A DNA stretch of 64,000 nt from Cladopsammia gracilis (taxonomy: Eukaryota; Cnidaria; Anthozoa; Scleractinia; Dendrophylliidae). The stretch is from contig JAJGOT010000037.1 of the NCBI GenBank assembly GCA_022457155.1, positions 1-64,000 on the forward strand, in the 5' to 3' direction. Shown in pieces: positions 62,561 to 64,000 of this stretch (positions are counted from its first letter, which is position 1; every line of letters starts with the position of its first letter). Below the pieces are notes generated by a model, which saw only the letters and a list, made by a program, of their open reading frames with translations, was not told the DNA's origin and did no database searches. The translations under genes were made by a program, and so were the position numbers.

Positions 62561-62748
62561 GAGTAGTATATAAGGAGTCAGTCAAACACCATTTTTTCTG
62601 AAGGCCCAAAAAAAGCCTCCAAACGCCCGAGTTACCGGCCCCCAGGGCTCATGCATTCACCCTGGGGGCCCGGTAACTCGGGCGTTTGGAGGCTTTTTTT
62701 GGGCCTTCAGAAAAAATGGTGTTTGAGCTGACTCCTTATATACTACTC
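62561..62748. mobile_element. Near-perfect palindromic hairpin element
   Basis: Arms of about 85 bp: GAGTAGTATATAAGGAGTC, AAACACCATTTTTTCTGAAG and CGCCCGAGTTACCGG on the left, and their complements on the right. The centre is near 62655 with an inner CCCCCAGGG/CCCTGGGGG stem. It lies between the ULP1-like gene and the virus-like locus at the end of the window. Confidence 0.8.
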
Positions 62749-62829
62749 CGGGGTCGGGGGTTCTCTTATATTTTTAAGCTGTTACAGACCCTAATAAACC
62801 GTTATTTGAACAGGGCAAGCTTTACATAA

Positions 62830-62868
62830 CCAATTGGAGAAACCCCTCTCCTGGGTACCTAAGTGACG
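62830..62868 (+). promoter_or_regulatory. CCAATTG-type promoter, terminal locus gene 1
   Basis: CCAATTGGAGAAA at 62830, 33 bases before the ATG at 62869; the TATA part is less clear here (GGGTACC). Confidence 0.45.
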
Positions 62869-63105
62869 ATGGGGAGAGGAAGAAAGAGCGTTCTGACACA
62901 ATCAATTAAACGAACGGCCTTTAATCACTCAAGACATGGAAGTCTTCTTTGCTATGGATGCAGAAAAGGAAAAAAAGGCGAACTCTGTAAATGCGTTGAA
63001 GAAATTCGAGGGCAAACATCTCCCCCATCCTTTGTATCGAAATATATTCTTGAAGCCGCACAAAGACTGACTCCACAACAACTTGTCGCCGTTATCACCA
63101 ATTGA
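62869..63105 (+). CDS. Terminal virus-like locus: small Cys-containing protein
   Basis: 78 residues from the ATG at 62869. Basic N-terminus (GRGRKSVLTQSIKRT), LLCYGCRKGKKGELCKC with C-x2-C and C-x-C pairs that could bind zinc, and a helical end LTPQQLVAVITN. Its stop codon TGA overlaps the next gene's CCAATTGA promoter box. No family recognised; placed upstream of an exonuclease, it may be an early regulatory or DNA-binding protein. Confidence 0.5.
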   Translation: MGRGRKSVLTQSIKRTAFNHSRHGSLLCYGCRKGKKGELCKCVEEIRGQTSPPSFVSKYILEAAQRLTPQQLVAVITN

Positions 63106-63129
63106 AAAAACACTTTCCTTCGTATATCA
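63098..63129 (+). promoter_or_regulatory. CCAATTG-type promoter of intact YqaJ gene
   Basis: CCAATTGAAAAAAC at 63098, then TTCGTATATCA, then ATG at 63130 (26 bases). The box includes the stop codon of the preceding gene. Confidence 0.55.
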
Positions 63130-64000
63130 ATGATGACGACAACACAAGTGTTCTTGAACTTTCTCAAATCGAGGAACACTGGTCTAAAACAAAAGAGCGC
63201 CGACTGGGTGAGTTATCGACAAAATACTCTTGGGGCATCCGAAATTGCAGCCTTGATCGGAGTTTCACCATTTGAAACACCAAAGAACTTGCTTTTAAAG
63301 AAATTACAGCCATCAGGCATGCATAGCAATACGGCTTGTACCTGGGGCAATCTGTTCGAACCGCTTGCCCGTAAATATTTTGAACAGAAGCACTCTGCTA
63401 GAGTTTTTGCCTATTCTATATCCCTTAATCTGGCAACAGATAACCTATTGTTTCGAAAGATTATATGCAGCCCTGACGGCTATTATCTTGACAAAGATAA
63501 TAATTTAATTCTTTTGGAGTTCAAATGTCCTTTCAAGCGGAAAATAGCTATGACTCGAGTGCCCAGTTATTATAAACCCCAGATACAAACTGGCCTTGTG
63601 TTTAGTGGGGAAATGATCAACAAAGGCCTTTTTGTCGATTCTTACTTCAGAATGTGTTCTATAAACCAGATAGAGCCAAGTTCGAATCATAATAATCTTT
63701 TAAACGGCGGCAATATTTACCAGACAAAAGATCACACAGCGCTTGCCTGGGGCATATGTTATCTGTTTTCAAAACAAAAGTTTACACGCAAGCAAACTAA
63801 AATGATTGATATTGGTTCTCTTAAACAAACTCAGACATTTGAGCAAATAATGACTTCAATAGCCGAGAAAGACCTATGGTGTTCTTACGGCTCGGTCAGA
63901 ATGTCGTTCAGCAAAGAATACATAGATGAAGAGTATTTGCGTTACTTCAGAATGAAAAAGGCTTTCCTTGCTCCAGATGAGGGGCCGAAGCCGGTTGCTT
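63130..64000 (+). CDS. YqaJ-type viral exonuclease/recombinase, intact and running off the window
   Basis: 290 codons without a stop from ATGATG at 63130. Motifs: GASEIAALIGVSPFETP (N-terminal nuclease motif), TWGNLFEPLARKYFE, CSPDGYYLD (catalytic Asp) and LLEFKCPFKRK (catalytic E-x-K), then QIQTGLVFSGE and NGGNIYQTKDHTALAWGICY. Complete nuclease active site of the PD-(D/E)xK superfamily. It is homologous to the split copy at 25720-34432, but with an unbroken frame and the same promoter layout, so it belongs to a younger or still active relative that extends to the right. Confidence 0.75.
   Translation, partial: MMTTTQVFLNFLKSRNTGLKQKSADWVSYRQNTLGASEIAALIGVSPFETPKNLLLKKLQPSGMHSNTACTWGNLFEPLARKYFEQKHSARVFAYSISLNLATDNLLFRKIICSPDGYYLDKDNNLILLEFKCPFKRKIAMTRVPSYYKPQIQTGLVFSGEMINKGLFVDSYFRMCSINQIEPSSNHNNLLNGGNIYQTKDHTALAWGICYLFSKQKFTRKQTKMIDIGSLKQTQTFEQIMTSIAEKDLWCSYGSVRMSFSKEYIDEEYLRYFRMKKAFLAPDEGPKPVA

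Noticed and set aside
1..64000. CRISPR arrays, tRNA or rRNA genes, bacterial operons
   Set aside because: None seen; repeats present are microsatellites, MITEs, LTRs or iterons, and gene structure is eukaryotic.

Overview
The window is animal nuclear DNA, most likely from a cnidarian (stony coral or sea anemone). It carries intron-containing genes with GT...AG junctions, including the last three exons of a COMMD10 orthologue. The rest is mostly transposable elements and endogenous virus-like elements of kinds common in cnidarian genomes. I cannot name the species. There is no bacterial gene organisation, no CRISPR array, and no rRNA or tRNA gene that I can support.

Layout. 0-5.3 kb: end of COMMD10, then intergenic DNA with four MITE-like inverted-repeat elements and a possible orphan promoter. 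5.3-5.67 kb: 3' tail of a truncated LINE. 5.68-10.0 kb and 35.3-38.9 kb: two halves of a degraded adintovirus/Polinton-like provirus (element A), all on one strand apart from one opposing gene: penton-like protein, small basic protein, double-jelly-roll major capsid, adenain-like protease, then Pro/Arg-rich protein, pX-like protein, small conserved proteins and a phospholipase A2-domain protein. Between the halves, bounded by about 260-bp inverted repeats at 9988-10244 and 35042-35304, lies a second, different Polinton (element B, 10.0-35.3 kb). Element B holds a truncated protein-primed DNA polymerase, packaging ATPase, major capsid, a long coiled-coil membrane protein, a 485-codon ORF, a putative jelly-roll minor capsid, a VLTF3-like late transcription factor and a YqaJ-type exonuclease. 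Later insertions cut element B: a 2.5-kb head-to-head Penelope palindrome with hammerhead ribozymes (15.3-17.8 kb), a DIRS-like fragment and second Penelope (22.6-24.6 kb), and a Gypsy with an extra MYND finger (26.3-33.6 kb).

39-43.2 kb: a second, decayed Gypsy. 43.9-45.9 kb: an unknown 128-codon ORF and a two-exon RING-finger gene with repeated upstream modules. 48.1-59.9 kb: a spliced MULE transposase-SWIM-PHD gene whose coding exon is split by a young BEL/Pao element (50,727-58,431; 5-bp target duplication CCTTT). 60.8-62.6 kb: a ULP1-like protease with heptapeptide repeats and two C2H2 fingers. 62.8 kb to the end: start of a third virus-like locus with an uninterrupted YqaJ-type exonuclease frame.

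The most interesting signal is regulatory. Element B and the terminal locus share a CCAATTG(A) box 19-33 bases upstream of replication/regulatory start codons, and a TATATAC-type box just upstream of structural-type genes. This looks like a two-class promoter system that resembles giant-virus early/late signals, in an element that also seems to encode its own late transcription factor. Almost every gene of A and B carries frameshifts, stops or deletions, so neither copy looks functional as it stands.
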